Of a stretch of DNA of 56,022 nucleotides, positions 8,838 through 16,941 are shown in pieces (the stretch's first letter is position 1; the number at the start of each line of letters is the position of its first letter). This stretch comes from Modestobacter altitudinis. Its GTDB lineage: Bacteria > Actinomycetota > Actinomycetes > Mycobacteriales > Geodermatophilaceae. Location of the stretch: the NCBI RefSeq assembly GCF_005930475.1, contig NZ_SJEW01000029.1, positions 1-56,022 of the forward strand, given 5' to 3'. The notes below the pieces were generated by a model that searched no databases, was not told the origin of the DNA, and was given only the letters and a program-made list of their open reading frames with translations. A program made the position numbers and the translations under genes.

Positions 8838-10076
8838 TCAGCGGGCGGTGGCGGGTGTGGCGTCGGCGACGGGGGCGAGGGTCCGCTGCCAGGCGTCGAC
8901 GTCGGCGCGGGCGGCGAAGGCCAGCGCGGCGCGCTCGCGGCGCTCGGAGCGGATGGTCGCCACGGCGATCCCCGTGCCGAGCAGGGCCAGGGAGGCCCCG
9001 ACCCAGATGGGTGCGGTGTAGCCGAACCCCGCCGAGAGGGCAGCGGCGCCGAGCGCGGCCCCCAGGGCGTTGGCCACGTTGAACGCCGCCTGGTTGGCCG
9101 CGGACACGAGGCTGCCGCCGGGCACGCGGGCCGCCTCGATCACCCGGTTCTGCACGACCGGGCCCAGGGCGAAGGCGAGCATGCCGAAGAAGACCAGCAC
9201 GGTGATCGCCGCGACCGGGGTGCGCGCCACCAGCGCCAGGACGGCGAGCGCGCCGGCGGTGCCCAGCAGCCCGACGGCCACGAACGACATGCCCCAGCGG
9301 TCACCCAGCCGGCCACCGACCAGCGTGCCGATCGTGGTGCCGGCGCCGAACAGGCCCAGCACCGGGGTGACCCACGCCTCCGGGATGCCGCCCAGCTCGG
9401 TGAGGATCGGGCTGACGTAGCTGTAGACCGAGAACAGCGCCGCGAAGCCGATCATGGTCGTGCTGAGCACCAGCCACACGCCGCGCCGGCGGAACGCGCC
9501 CAGCTCGCTGCGCAGGTCGGTGGGCTCCCCGGCGACCGTCGGCATCCAGGCCAGCAGCCCGGCGATGGTGACCAGGCCGATCCCCGCCACCGCGGCGAAG
9601 ACCAGCCGCCAGCTGAGCTGCTGGGCGACGAAGGTGCCCAGCGGGACGCCGATCACGTTCGCCACCGTCAACCCGGTGATCATCAAGGAGATCGCCTGGG
9701 TGGCCTTCTCCTTGGGCACGAGGCGGCGGGCGGCGACCGCGCCGACGCCGAAGAACGACCCGTGCGCCAGGGCGGCGAACACCCGGGCGGCGATCAGCCA
9801 GCCGTAGCTGGGCGCCAGCGCCGACAGCAGGTTGCCGACGGTGAACAGCACCATCAGCGCGACCAGCGTCTGCCGCGGGGTGAACCGCACGCCCAGCGCG
9901 GTCAGCGTGGGGGCACCGATGACGACGCCGATGGCGTAGGCGGAGATCAGCAGCCCGACCGCGGAGACGGAGACGTCCAGCCCGTCGGCGATCTGGGGCA
10001 GCATGCCCATCACCACGAACTCGGTGGTGCCGATGCCGAAGGCACCGATGGCGAGCGCGAGCAGGGCGCGGGGCAA
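8838..10076 (-). CDS. MFS drug:H+ antiporter (DHA1 type)
   Basis: A 412-residue, 12-helix exporter resembling the AraJ/CmlR-like DHA1 group: the N-terminus is LLALAIGAFGIGTTEFVVMGMLPQIA, in which the TEF motif of this group is clear, followed by the motif-C-like helix 5. The start is TTG (residue 1), supported by AGGAG seven bases upstream on the minus strand. The C-terminal tail after helix 12 is short and basic. It is transcribed toward the aldo/keto reductase, 40 bases apart, possibly as one unit. It is expected to extrude hydrophobic compounds or sugars; specificity is not visible. Confidence 0.85.
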   Translation of the reverse strand: MPRALLALAIGAFGIGTTEFVVMGMLPQIADGLDVSVSAVGLLISAYAIGVVIGAPTLTALGVRFTPRQTLVALMVLFTVGNLLSALAPSYGWLIAARVFAALAHGSFFGVGAVAARRLVPKEKATQAISLMITGLTVANVIGVPLGTFVAQQLSWRLVFAAVAGIGLVTIAGLLAWMPTVAGEPTDLRSELGAFRRRGVWLVLSTTMIGFAALFSVYSYVSPILTELGGIPEAWVTPVLGLFGAGTTIGTLVGGRLGDRWGMSFVAVGLLGTAGALAVLALVARTPVAAITVLVFFGMLAFALGPVVQNRVIEAARVPGGSLVSAANQAAFNVANALGAALGAAALSAGFGYTAPIWVGASLALLGTGIAVATIRSERRERAALAFAARADVDAWQRTLAPVADATPATAR

Positions 10077-10189
10077 GGCGGAACTCCTGGAGCGTGGGAC
10101 GAAGGGGGACGCGGACGTCGGCGTCCTCTCCTAGCCAAGAGCAGTGCGCCCCGGATCCTTGCCTCCGACGGGCATGAACCTCGTCACGT

Positions 10190-10220
10190 CGCGGGCCGGG
10201 ACCCTGCGGCCCGGCCCGCG
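10190..10220 (-). terminator. Hairpin after the alcohol dehydrogenase gene
   Basis: Perfect 11-base stem (CGCGGGCCGGG / CCCGGCCCGCG) with a nine-base loop, starting 12 bases after the minus-strand stop at 10232. It has no T tract, as usual for GC-rich actinobacterial terminators. Confidence 0.65.
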
Positions 10221-10231
10221 AGGGACGGGGA

Positions 10232-11413
10232 TCAGGGCTGGAGCAGCACCTTGACCGCGCCGTCCTGCTTCTGCCGGAAGGTCTCGTAGGCCTGCGGCGC
10301 CTGCTCCAGCGGGACGTGGTGTGTGGCGAAGGTGTCCACGCCCAGCGGGTCGGCGTCGGTGAGCAGCGGCAAGATGTCCGGCACCCAGCGCCAGACGTTG
10401 GCCTGGCCCATCCGCAGCTCGATCTGCTTGTCGAACATCCGCATCAGGGGCATCGGGTCCGTCGCCCCGCCGTAGACGCCGGACAGCGAGATGGTCCCGC
10501 CGCGCCGGACGGCCTCGATCGCGGTGTTGAGCGCGGCCATCCGGTCGATGCCGACCACCTGCATGACCTTCTCCATCACCGCGTCCGGGACCAGCGCGGT
10601 CGCCTTCTGCGCGAACTTGGCGCCCGGTGAGCCGTGCGCCTCCATGCCCACGGCGTCGATGACCGCGTCCGGCCCGCGGCCGTCGGTCTTGTCCCGCACC
10701 CAGGCGACCACGTCGGCCTGGGCGGTGGTGTCCAGCACGTCGATGCCGTTGGCGCGCGCTCGGGCGAGCCGCTCGGGCACGGTGTCCGACGCCAGCACCT
10801 GCGCCGCACCCAGGTGCTTGGCGATCCGGGTGGCCATGTCGCCGATCGGGCCCAGACCCAGCACCAGCACCGTGCTGCCCGGCTTCACGTTGGCGTACTG
10901 CACGGCCTGCCAGGCGGTCGGCAGGACGTCGGAGAGGTAGACGAACCGGTCGTCGGCCGGGCCCTCGGGCACCTTGATCGGCAGCGTGTTGCCGAAGGGC
11001 ACCCGCAGGTACTGCGCCTGCCCACCGGGCACCTGCCCGTAGAGCTTGGTGTAGCCGAACAGCGAGGCGCCGAAGCCCTGCTCGCGGTTCTGCGTCGTCT
11101 CGCACTGGCTCTGCAGCCCCTGGTCGCACATCCAGCAGGTGCCGCAGGAGATGTTGAACGGTACGACGACGCGGTCGCCGGCCCGCAGCTCGGTCACGCC
11201 GGGACCGACCTCGCGCACGATCCCCATCGGCTCGTGGCCCATGACGTCGCCGACGGTCATGAACGGCGCCATGACCTCGATCAGGTGGAGGTCCGAGCCG
11301 CAGATGCCGCTGGAGGTGATCTCGACGATCACGTCCGTCGGGTCGGTGATGGAGGGGTCCGGGACGGTGTCCACACGGACGTCGTCGCGGCCGTGCCAGG
11401 TCACTGCGCGCAT
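10232..11413 (-). CDS. Zinc-dependent alcohol dehydrogenase (formaldehyde-dehydrogenase-like)
   Basis: A 393-residue medium-chain dehydrogenase. Catalytic zinc ligands are in CGSDLH (Cys near 38) and GHEPMG (His-Glu near 60-61); the structural zinc knuckle is CGTCWMCDQGLQSQC (C-x2-C-x2-C-x7-C). The NAD(P)-binding Rossmann turn is VLGLGPIGDMA, and the long insert after it (EKVMQVVGIDRM) is typical of the glutathione-independent formaldehyde dehydrogenase / FDH-like branch. It probably oxidises an aldehyde or alcohol with NAD. A hairpin terminator follows the stop, and it is divergent from the M23 peptidase across 278 bases. Confidence 0.88.
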   Translation of the reverse strand: MRAVTWHGRDDVRVDTVPDPSITDPTDVIVEITSSGICGSDLHLIEVMAPFMTVGDVMGHEPMGIVREVGPGVTELRAGDRVVVPFNISCGTCWMCDQGLQSQCETTQNREQGFGASLFGYTKLYGQVPGGQAQYLRVPFGNTLPIKVPEGPADDRFVYLSDVLPTAWQAVQYANVKPGSTVLVLGLGPIGDMATRIAKHLGAAQVLASDTVPERLARARANGIDVLDTTAQADVVAWVRDKTDGRGPDAVIDAVGMEAHGSPGAKFAQKATALVPDAVMEKVMQVVGIDRMAALNTAIEAVRRGGTISLSGVYGGATDPMPLMRMFDKQIELRMGQANVWRWVPDILPLLTDADPLGVDTFATHHVPLEQAPQAYETFRQKQDGAVKVLLQP

Positions 11414-11691
11414 GGGTGGTGCTCCTCGTTCTCGGGGGCTCGAGACGGCCGCGACTTCCTCAGCAGGCCGTTCTCCTAGGCGTGACGTTCCTCGCTCCTA
11501 CCCGTGACGGCGCGTTGCAGTCACGACCTGCCAGGAACTGTGCCGTCACGCAGGGTGCGCATTTGGCAGGAAGTGTTGTGACCTCGCCCACTTGACCCCA
11601 TGTGCGTGCCCTCTCGCCCACATCACGAAGCGGTCACGGCGTGTTTACATGGGCCCCGCCCGAGCCAGACCGCCCGACGGAAGACAGGTGC
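11414..11691. other. Divergent intergenic region, alcohol dehydrogenase / M23 peptidase
   Basis: This 278-base stretch between divergent starts holds no convincing gene. It contains the inverted pair CGTGACGGC (11503-11511) and GCCGTCACG (11542-11550), 30 bases apart, and a loose tandem echo, GCCAGGAACTGT near 11530 and GGCAGGAAGTGT near 11564. The repeated GTCACG words (11518, 11545 and 11633 regions) could be direct-repeat regulator sites. I looked for the c-di-AMP (ydaO) riboswitch common before cell-wall hydrolase genes and did not find its conserved core. Confidence 0.35.
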
Positions 11692-12705
11692 ATGGACCCG
11701 CAACATCTCGCCCGGCTCGACGACGACGGACCGGTGTGTCGCATCCGCACCGGTACGGCAGGTGGCTCGACCACCACCGTGTCGCCGCAAGCCCCCGAGG
11801 TGCCGGCGCCCGCGCCCGCGCTCGCCTCCTGGCCGTTGCCGGTCGGGGGTGACGGCCCCGCGCTCCCGGACGTCTGGCCGCTGCCGGCCGCCGACCTGTC
11901 CCCGGTCGCCGGCGGGGACGTCGCGCCGCTCCGCCCGGCGTTCAGCGCCGAGGCGGTGGTCGCTGCCGTCGCTGCCGGCCAGGGGCCCCGGCACCGCCGC
12001 CCCTCCACCCGCACCCGCCGCCCGGCGCTCTACCTGGCCGCGGCGTTCATCGGCGCCGCCGGCATCGCCGGCACGGTCATGGCCACCGACTCCTCCCCGG
12101 CCGTCGCGCAGGCCGACGAGCCGGTCAGCGTCGCCGAGGAGCTCGGCATGGTGCAGGCCGAGCAGCCCGCCGGCGCGGACGACGCCACCTCGCGGCTGCA
12201 GCAGATGGTCGCCAGCCGGGCCGAGCGGGAGGACGCCGAGGCCGCCGCCGCGCAGGTCCAGGCCGACGCCGACGCAGCGGCGGTGGCCGCCGCCGCGGAG
12301 GCCGCCCGGCCTCAGGCCGTGCTGCCCGTGCAGGGCGCGCGGCTGTCCAGCGGGTTCGGCTACCGGTGGGGCACGCTGCACGCCGGCATCGACTTCGCTG
12401 CCCCGCTCGGCACGCCGGAGTACGCGGCCATGGACGGCGTCGTCGTCCGCGCCGGCGCGGCGAGCGGCTTCGGCCTGGCCGTGTACGTCCAGCACGCGAA
12501 CGGCGACGTGACCGTCTACGGCCACATGCAGGAGATCCTCGTCGAGGAGGGGCAGGTCGTCCGGGCCGGCGACACGATCGCGCTGCTGGGCAACCAGGGG
12601 CAGTCCACCGGCCCGCACCTGCACTTCGAGGTGCACCTGGGCGGGATCGACGGGCTGAAGGTCGACCCGCTCCCGTGGCTGCGGGACCGCGGCGTCCAGG
12701 TCTGA
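11692..12705 (+). CDS. M23 family metallopeptidase, membrane-anchored
   Basis: A 337-residue cell-wall peptidase. A proline-rich cytosolic N-terminus (about 1-105) precedes one transmembrane segment (PALYLAAAFIGAAGIAGTVMA), then an Ala/Glu-rich predicted coiled coil (ASRAEREDAEAAAAQVQAD, about 170-210) and a C-terminal LytM/M23 domain. The zinc site is complete: H in LHAGIDFAAP with the Asp four residues on, and HLHFE near the end; GHM in VYGHMQ is the catalytic His region. It should cleave peptidoglycan cross-bridges outside the membrane. ATG at 11692 is preferred over the upstream 11602 start because AGACAGG lies just before it. A structured 3' element follows directly after its stop. Confidence 0.88.
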   Translation: MDPQHLARLDDDGPVCRIRTGTAGGSTTTVSPQAPEVPAPAPALASWPLPVGGDGPALPDVWPLPAADLSPVAGGDVAPLRPAFSAEAVVAAVAAGQGPRHRRPSTRTRRPALYLAAAFIGAAGIAGTVMATDSSPAVAQADEPVSVAEELGMVQAEQPAGADDATSRLQQMVASRAEREDAEAAAAQVQADADAAAVAAAAEAARPQAVLPVQGARLSSGFGYRWGTLHAGIDFAAPLGTPEYAAMDGVVVRAGAASGFGLAVYVQHANGDVTVYGHMQEILVEEGQVVRAGDTIALLGNQGQSTGPHLHFEVHLGGIDGLKVDPLPWLRDRGVQV

Positions 12706-12706
12706 G

Positions 12707-12765
12707 AAAGGACCCCCTTCCTCCCCACCCTTCGCAAGCTCAGGGCGGGCCCCTGGAAGGGGGCC
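12707..12765 (+). repeat. Structured 3'-end element, copy 1
   Basis: Member of the dispersed family described in the findings. It begins one base after the TGA of the M23 gene. The outer stem is GGACCCCCTTCC (12710-12721) with GGAAGGGGGCC (12755-12765), paired throughout except the bulged A at 12712; an inner GC-rich stem and the loop containing TTCGCAAGCTC lie between. Probably a transcription terminator or 3'-end stabiliser. Confidence 0.8.
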
Positions 12766-12849
12766 GTTCCAGCACGTCACCACGCTCGCGGCGGGACCCT
12801 GCGAGGGGGCCGTTCCAGCACGTCACCGGGGCCGTTCCAGCAGGTCGCC
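12763..12849 (+). repeat. Degenerate tandem array of element tails
   Basis: Three copies of GCCGTTCCAGCACGTCACC at 12763-12781, 12809-12827 and 12831-12849 (the last with two changes). Between the first two sits a stretch that matches the 3' half of the structured element (CTCGCGGCGGGACCCTGCGAGG). The same tail, reverse-complemented with one change, is beside the copy at 21353-21411. It looks like partial duplication of the element. Confidence 0.65.
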
Positions 12850-12882
12850 TGCTCGGCCGGGCGGGATTCCTGGCATCCCGGT

Positions 12883-12908
12883 CTGACATGCGGCATCCTG
12901 CATGTCAG
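12883..12908. promoter_or_regulatory. Inverted repeat before the CDF exporter, candidate metal-sensor operator
   Basis: Perfect 9-base arms CTGACATGC (12883-12891) and GCATGTCAG (12900-12908) separated by eight bases, 22 bases before the ATG of the CDF gene. Position at the likely promoter or leader and the length fit an ArsR/SmtB- or MerR-type site. No metal regulator gene is adjacent. Confidence 0.55.
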
Positions 12909-12930
12909 GAACGGCCGGAGGAGGACGTCG

Positions 12931-13848
12931 ATGGGGCACGACCACGGGACGGCGCACGGCACCGCCGCGGCCGCGCACCGGGGCCGGCTGGCCGTCGTCC
13001 TGGCGCTCACCGGCGGGGTCTTCGTCGTCGAGGTGATCGGCGCGTTGGTGTCCGGGTCGCTGGCGCTGCTCGCCGATGCCGCGCACATGGCCACCGACGC
13101 CCTCGGCATCGGGATGGCCCTCGGCGCGGTCACCCTGGCCCAGCGGCCCGCCCGCGGACGCCGGACCTTCGGCTGGCAGCGGATCGAGGTGCTCGCGGCG
13201 GTCGCCAACGGCCTGCTGCTGATCGGGGTCGGCGCCTACGTCGTCATCGAGGCGGTGCGCCGCATCGGTGACCCGCCGGACATCCACGCCGGCTGGATGC
13301 TCGGGGTCGCCGTCCTGGGGTTGGCCGTCAACGTCGGGTCGCTGACCCTGCTGCACGCCGGCCAGGGGGAGTCGCTGAACACCCGCGGCGCCTACCTGGA
13401 GGTCGTCGGCGACGCGCTGGGCTCGCTGGCGGTCATCGTCGCGGCCGTGGTCATCGCCACCACCGGCTGGACCGCGGCCGACGTCGTCGCCTCCCTCGCC
13501 GTCGGCGCGCTGGTGCTGCCGCGCGCCTGGACGCTGCTGCGAGAGGCGTTCGACGTCCTGCTCGAGGCCGCCCCCAAGGGCGTGGACCTCGACGACGTGC
13601 GCGCCCACGTGCTCGGCGTCGAGGGCGTGCTCGACGTCCACGACCTGCACGCCTGGACCATCACCTCGGGCCAGCCGGTGCTCTCCGCGCACGTCGTGGT
13701 GCGCGAGGAGGTGCTGGCCGAGGGGCACGGCGGGCGGGTGCTCGACGCCCTGTGCAGCTGCCTGGGGGCCCACTTCGACCTGGAGCACTGCACGTTCCAG
13801 CTGGAGTCCCCGAGCCACCGCGGCCACGAGTCACCCGTCCACGACTGA
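12931..13848 (+). CDS. Cation diffusion facilitator (Zn/Cd-type efflux)
   Basis: A 305-residue CDF exporter with a His-rich start (MGHDHGTAHG), six membrane helices (about 20-210) and a C-terminal cytosolic metallochaperone-like domain (215-290). The metal site in helix 2 is intact (ADAAHMATDALG, HxxxD). In helix 5 the expected HxxxD reads EVVGD (YLEVVGDALGS), so Glu replaces His, which could shift metal preference. It should export Zn or a related divalent metal in exchange for protons. GGAGGAGG provides a strong ribosome site before the ATG, and an inverted repeat lies just upstream. Its TGA is inside the stem of the following terminator. Confidence 0.88.
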   Translation: MGHDHGTAHGTAAAAHRGRLAVVLALTGGVFVVEVIGALVSGSLALLADAAHMATDALGIGMALGAVTLAQRPARGRRTFGWQRIEVLAAVANGLLLIGVGAYVVIEAVRRIGDPPDIHAGWMLGVAVLGLAVNVGSLTLLHAGQGESLNTRGAYLEVVGDALGSLAVIVAAVVIATTGWTAADVVASLAVGALVLPRAWTLLREAFDVLLEAAPKGVDLDDVRAHVLGVEGVLDVHDLHAWTITSGQPVLSAHVVVREEVLAEGHGGRVLDALCSCLGAHFDLEHCTFQLESPSHRGHESPVHD

Positions 13849-13880
13849 GGGTGCACGGCGGTAGGCCGTGCACCCTCAGT
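13844..13880. terminator. Perfect 16-base stem hairpin between convergent genes
   Basis: Arms ACTGAGGGTGCACGGC (13844-13859) and GCCGTGCACCCTCAGT (13865-13880) with a five-base loop. The left arm contains the CDF stop codon (13846-13848). Placed between the CDF gene and the convergent MFS gene, it can terminate from both sides. Confidence 0.8.
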
Positions 13881-13919
13881 CCGGCCCCCGTGCAGGGTGG
13901 GGGGCACGGGGATCCTTCC

Positions 13920-15449
13920 TCAGCCGGCGTGGACGGGGGCCGTGTCGGCGGGGAGGTCGTCCTTCGAGGCCTTGATCAGCACGCCGGCGACCACCGCGCC
14001 GACCACCAGCAGGGCGGCGGCCCAGGTGAAGGCGGTGGTGTAGCCCTCGACCTGGGCGGCCAGGCCGACCGCGGGGTCGTTCGGGTCGGCGCCGGCGGCC
14101 ACCTTCGAGGTGATCGCGTCGGTGATCGCCCCGACCGAGAGGGTGGCCAGCAGGGCGGTGCCGATCGAGGCGCCGACCTGCTGGGTGGCGTTCAGCATCG
14201 CGCTGGCCGCGCCGGCGTCCCGCTCACCCGCGCCGATCAGCGCGAGGTTGGACAGCGGCACGAACGTGAAGCCCAGACCCAGGCCCAGGATCAGCTGGCC
14301 GGGGAACGCCAGCGTCCAGAACGAGGTGTCGACGTCCAGGAAGGACAGCAGGAACAGCCCCGCCGCGGCCAGCAGCGCACCGACCACCATCAGCGGCCGC
14401 GGCCCGAGCTTCGGCACCAGGGCGCTGGCCGCACCCGCCGAGACGAGCACGCCCAGCGTGGTCGGCAGGGAGGCGAAGCCGGCCTCGACCGGCTTGTAGG
14501 CCAGCACCTGCTGGAAGTACAGGCTGAGGAAGAAGAACGCCCCGATCAGCCCGGCGCCCACCAGGGTGGAGGTGAGGTACGCGCCCCCGCGGTTGCGGTC
14601 GAGGACCAGCCGCATGGGCAGCAGCGGGTTCCTGACCCGGAGCTCCACGACGACGAAGGCCACCACCAGCAGCAGGCCGACCGCGATGAAGGTCAGCGCG
14701 GCGGCGTTGGCCCAGGCGTTGGCCTGCGGGTCCTCCTGCGAGGCCTGTGCCACCTCGGTGAAGCCGTACACCAGCGACGCCAGCCCCAAGGTGATCAGCA
14801 CAGCGCCCGGGATGTCGTACTTCGCGTCCCCGGGGGCCTTGCTCTCCGGCACGATCGGGATGGCCGCGGCGACGGCGATGACGGCCACCGGCACGTTGAC
14901 CCAGAAGCACCAGCGCCAGTCGGCGTACTCGGTGAGCACGCCGCCGAGCAGCAGGCCGACGGCCGAGCCGCCACCGGCGATGGCGCCGTAGACGGCGAAG
15001 GCCTTGGCCCGCTCCTTGGCGTCGGTGAAGAGCACGGTCAGCAGCGCCAGCGAGGCCGGGGCCAGCAGGGCACCGAAGACGCCCTGCAGCGCGCGGGCGC
15101 CGAACAGCATCGCCTCGTTCTGCGCCAGGCCGCCGAGCGCGGAGGCGATGGCGAAGCCGACGGCGCCGACCAGGTAGGTGCGCTTGCGGCCCCAGAAGTC
15201 CGCGATGCGCCCGCCCAGCAGCAGGAAGCCGCCGAAGGTGAGGGTGTAGGCGGTGACGATCCACTGCTGCGTGGCGGCAGAGATGTCCAGGTCCGTCGAC
15301 ACCGCCGGCAGCGCGATGTTCACGATGGTCGCGTCCAGGATGACCATCAGCACGGTGACGGCGATGACCGCCAGTGCCAGCCAGCGCTTGGGGTAGGGCT
15401 CGGTCGCTGCGGTGTCCCCGGCCTGGGTGGTGGGGGCGGCGTCGCTCAA
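13920..15449 (-). CDS. MFS multidrug transporter (DHA2, EmrB/QacA type, 14 TM)
   Basis: A 509-residue major facilitator with 14 hydrophobic segments. It starts with TTG (MSDAAPTTQAG), supported by a GAGGA ribosome site on the minus strand. Characteristic stretches are ILDATIVNIALPAVSTDL in helix 1, the motif-A loop GRIADFWGRKRTY after helix 2, and the motif-C-like AIAGGGSAVGLLLGGVL of helix 5. The cytosolic tail is short (KASKDDLPADTAPVHAG). It should extrude lipophilic or cationic drugs with protons. No linked regulator is present; its upstream neighbour, 77 bases away, is the divergent phosphodiesterase. Confidence 0.9.
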   Translation of the reverse strand: MSDAAPTTQAGDTAATEPYPKRWLALAVIAVTVLMVILDATIVNIALPAVSTDLDISAATQQWIVTAYTLTFGGFLLLGGRIADFWGRKRTYLVGAVGFAIASALGGLAQNEAMLFGARALQGVFGALLAPASLALLTVLFTDAKERAKAFAVYGAIAGGGSAVGLLLGGVLTEYADWRWCFWVNVPVAVIAVAAAIPIVPESKAPGDAKYDIPGAVLITLGLASLVYGFTEVAQASQEDPQANAWANAAALTFIAVGLLLVVAFVVVELRVRNPLLPMRLVLDRNRGGAYLTSTLVGAGLIGAFFFLSLYFQQVLAYKPVEAGFASLPTTLGVLVSAGAASALVPKLGPRPLMVVGALLAAAGLFLLSFLDVDTSFWTLAFPGQLILGLGLGFTFVPLSNLALIGAGERDAGAASAMLNATQQVGASIGTALLATLSVGAITDAITSKVAAGADPNDPAVGLAAQVEGYTTAFTWAAALLVVGAVVAGVLIKASKDDLPADTAPVHAG

Positions 15450-15526
15450 TGGGTCCTCGTTCGTCGGTTCCGGTCGGCCGGTTCGTCGACCAAGAGGTGA
15501 AGGTAGCGGGCTGGGACGATGTCGTC

Positions 15527-16045
15527 GTGCCGGTTTCCGTGGTGTTCACCTCTGACACCCATCTGCCCACCCGGGCCCGAGACCTACCGGGTCCGCTCTG
15601 GGAACGGATCGAGAACTGCGACGTCGTGGTGCACGCAGGGGACTGGGTGGACGTGGCGCTGCTCGACGAGCTCGAGCGGCGGGCGCGCCGGCTGGTCGGG
15701 GTGTACGGCAACAACGACCACGGCGCGCTGCGGCAGCGGTTGCCGGAGATCGCCCGGGTCGAGCTGGAGGGCGTGCGGTTCGCCGTCGTGCACGAGACCG
15801 GCACCGCCCAGGGGCGGGAGGCGCGGTGCGCGGCGCGGTTCCCCGACGCCGACGTGCTGGTGTTCGGGCACAGCCACATCCCCTGGGACACGACGGCGGC
15901 GACCGGGCTGCGGCTGCTCAACCCCGGCTCGCCCACCGACCGCCGGCGGCAGCCCTTCGCCACCTACCTGACCGGCACCGTCGGGGCCGGCGTGCTCTCT
16001 GACGTGACGCTGCACCGGTTGCCCGTGCGACCACCCCGCCGGTGA
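15527..16045 (+). CDS. YfcE/MJ0936-type metallophosphoesterase
   Basis: A 172-residue calcineurin-like phosphodiesterase. All metal motifs are visible in order: FTSDTHLPT, VVHAGDWVD, VYGNNDHG, VVHETG and FGHSHIPW, then LLNPGS. The small YfcE family hydrolyses phosphodiesters with Mn or Ni in vitro; the physiological substrate is unclear. GTG at 15527 is chosen because GACGAT (15515-15520) precedes it by six bases, in keeping with leaderless genes nearby; in-frame GTGs at 15497 and 15539 are alternatives. Its TGA overlaps the GTG start of the methyltransferase (GTGA). Confidence 0.86.
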   Translation: MPVSVVFTSDTHLPTRARDLPGPLWERIENCDVVVHAGDWVDVALLDELERRARRLVGVYGNNDHGALRQRLPEIARVELEGVRFAVVHETGTAQGREARCAARFPDADVLVFGHSHIPWDTTAATGLRLLNPGSPTDRRRQPFATYLTGTVGAGVLSDVTLHRLPVRPPRR

Positions 16046-16929
16046 GCGCGCCACCGCTCCCGGAGGCGGCGGTCGCCGTGCTCGCCTGCCCCGTCTGCGG
16101 CGCGGCGGTCGCCGCCGACGTCGCCGGGCTGCGGTGCGCCGTGGGCCACGGGTTCGACCGGGCGCGGCAGGGTCACCTGACGCTGCTGCCGCCGGGCGGC
16201 TCGCCGCACGACGGTGACTCCGCGGCCATGGTGGCCGACCGCGCCGGGTTCCTGGCGGCCGGGCACTACGCCGGCATCACCGCCGCGCTGGCCGACGCCG
16301 TCCTCGCCGACGGATCGCCGCGCACGCTGCTGGACGCCGGAGGCGGGACCGGAGCCCACCTCGCCGGCGTGCTGGACCGGACGCCGGGCGCGGTCGGGGT
16401 GGTGCTCGACGCCTCCCGGTACGCGGCGCGGCGAGCGGCCCGGGCGCACCCGCGCGCGATGGCGGTGGTCGCCGACACCTGGGCCCGCTGGCCGGTGCGC
16501 GACGCGGTGCTGGACCGGGTGCTGGTGGTGTTCGCCCCGCGCAACGGGGCCGAGACCGCCCGCGTGCTCCGACCGGGCGGGCGGCTCGTCGTCGTCACCC
16601 CGGCCGCCGACCACCTGACCGAGCTGGTCGGTCCGCTGGGCCTGCTCAGCGTGGACCCTGCGAAGGCCGCCCGGCTCGCGGCGAGCCTCGGACCGCACCT
16701 GGTCCCGGTCGGGACCTCGCCCCACCGGGAGCGGCTCGCCCTCGACCACGCCGCGGTCCGCACCCTGGTCGGGATGGGGCCGCACGCGCGGCACCTCACC
16801 GGTGCGGAGCTGGCCGCGCGGGTCGGCGCACTGCCGCCGGAGGTCGAGGTGACGGTGGCCGTCGACGTCGGCACCTGGTCGAAGGACCCCCTTCCCCCCA
16901 CCCTTCGCCCGCTCAGGGCGGGTCCCTAA
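16042..16929 (+). CDS. Zinc-ribbon SAM methyltransferase (RlmA/TlrB-like rRNA guanine-N1 type)
   Basis: A 295-residue protein resembling the 23S rRNA (guanine-N1) methyltransferases RlmA(I)/RlmA(II). The N-terminal zinc finger is ACPVCG with a Cys and His in LRCAVGHGFD, followed by RQGHLTLLPPGG, a stretch typical of the family. The SAM-binding motif I is LLDAGGGTGAHL. The family modifies hairpin 35 of 23S rRNA; here the target is inferred. It is translationally coupled to the phosphodiesterase. Odd: the last 15 or so residues (SKDPLPPTLRPLRAGP) and the stop codon are encoded by a copy of the dispersed structured element. Confidence 0.85.
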   Translation: MSAPPLPEAAVAVLACPVCGAAVAADVAGLRCAVGHGFDRARQGHLTLLPPGGSPHDGDSAAMVADRAGFLAAGHYAGITAALADAVLADGSPRTLLDAGGGTGAHLAGVLDRTPGAVGVVLDASRYAARRAARAHPRAMAVVADTWARWPVRDAVLDRVLVVFAPRNGAETARVLRPGGRLVVVTPAADHLTELVGPLGLLSVDPAKAARLAASLGPHLVPVGTSPHRERLALDHAAVRTLVGMGPHARHLTGAELAARVGALPPEVEVTVAVDVGTWSKDPLPPTLRPLRAGP

Positions 16930-16936
16930 GGGGGCC
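16881..16936 (+). repeat. Structured 3'-end element, copy 2 (overlaps CDS end)
   Basis: Starts with GAAGGACCCCC in the coding region of the methyltransferase and ends with AGGGGGCC seven bases beyond its TAA stop (16927-16929), which lies inside the element. The outer stem pairs GGACCCCCTT with AAGGGGGCC apart from the bulged A. Same orientation as the gene. Confidence 0.78.
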
Positions 16937-16941
16937 GAACG

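Noticed and set aside
8010-10289. 759-codon open frame antisense to the reductase and MFS genes
   Set aside because: Low-complexity composition rich in His, Asp, Gln and Gly, and no recognisable motif; the sense genes are secure.
11414-11691. c-di-AMP (ydaO) riboswitch before the M23 peptidase
   Set aside because: The conserved core expected in actinobacterial cell-wall hydrolase leaders is not seen; only inverted and direct repeats remain.
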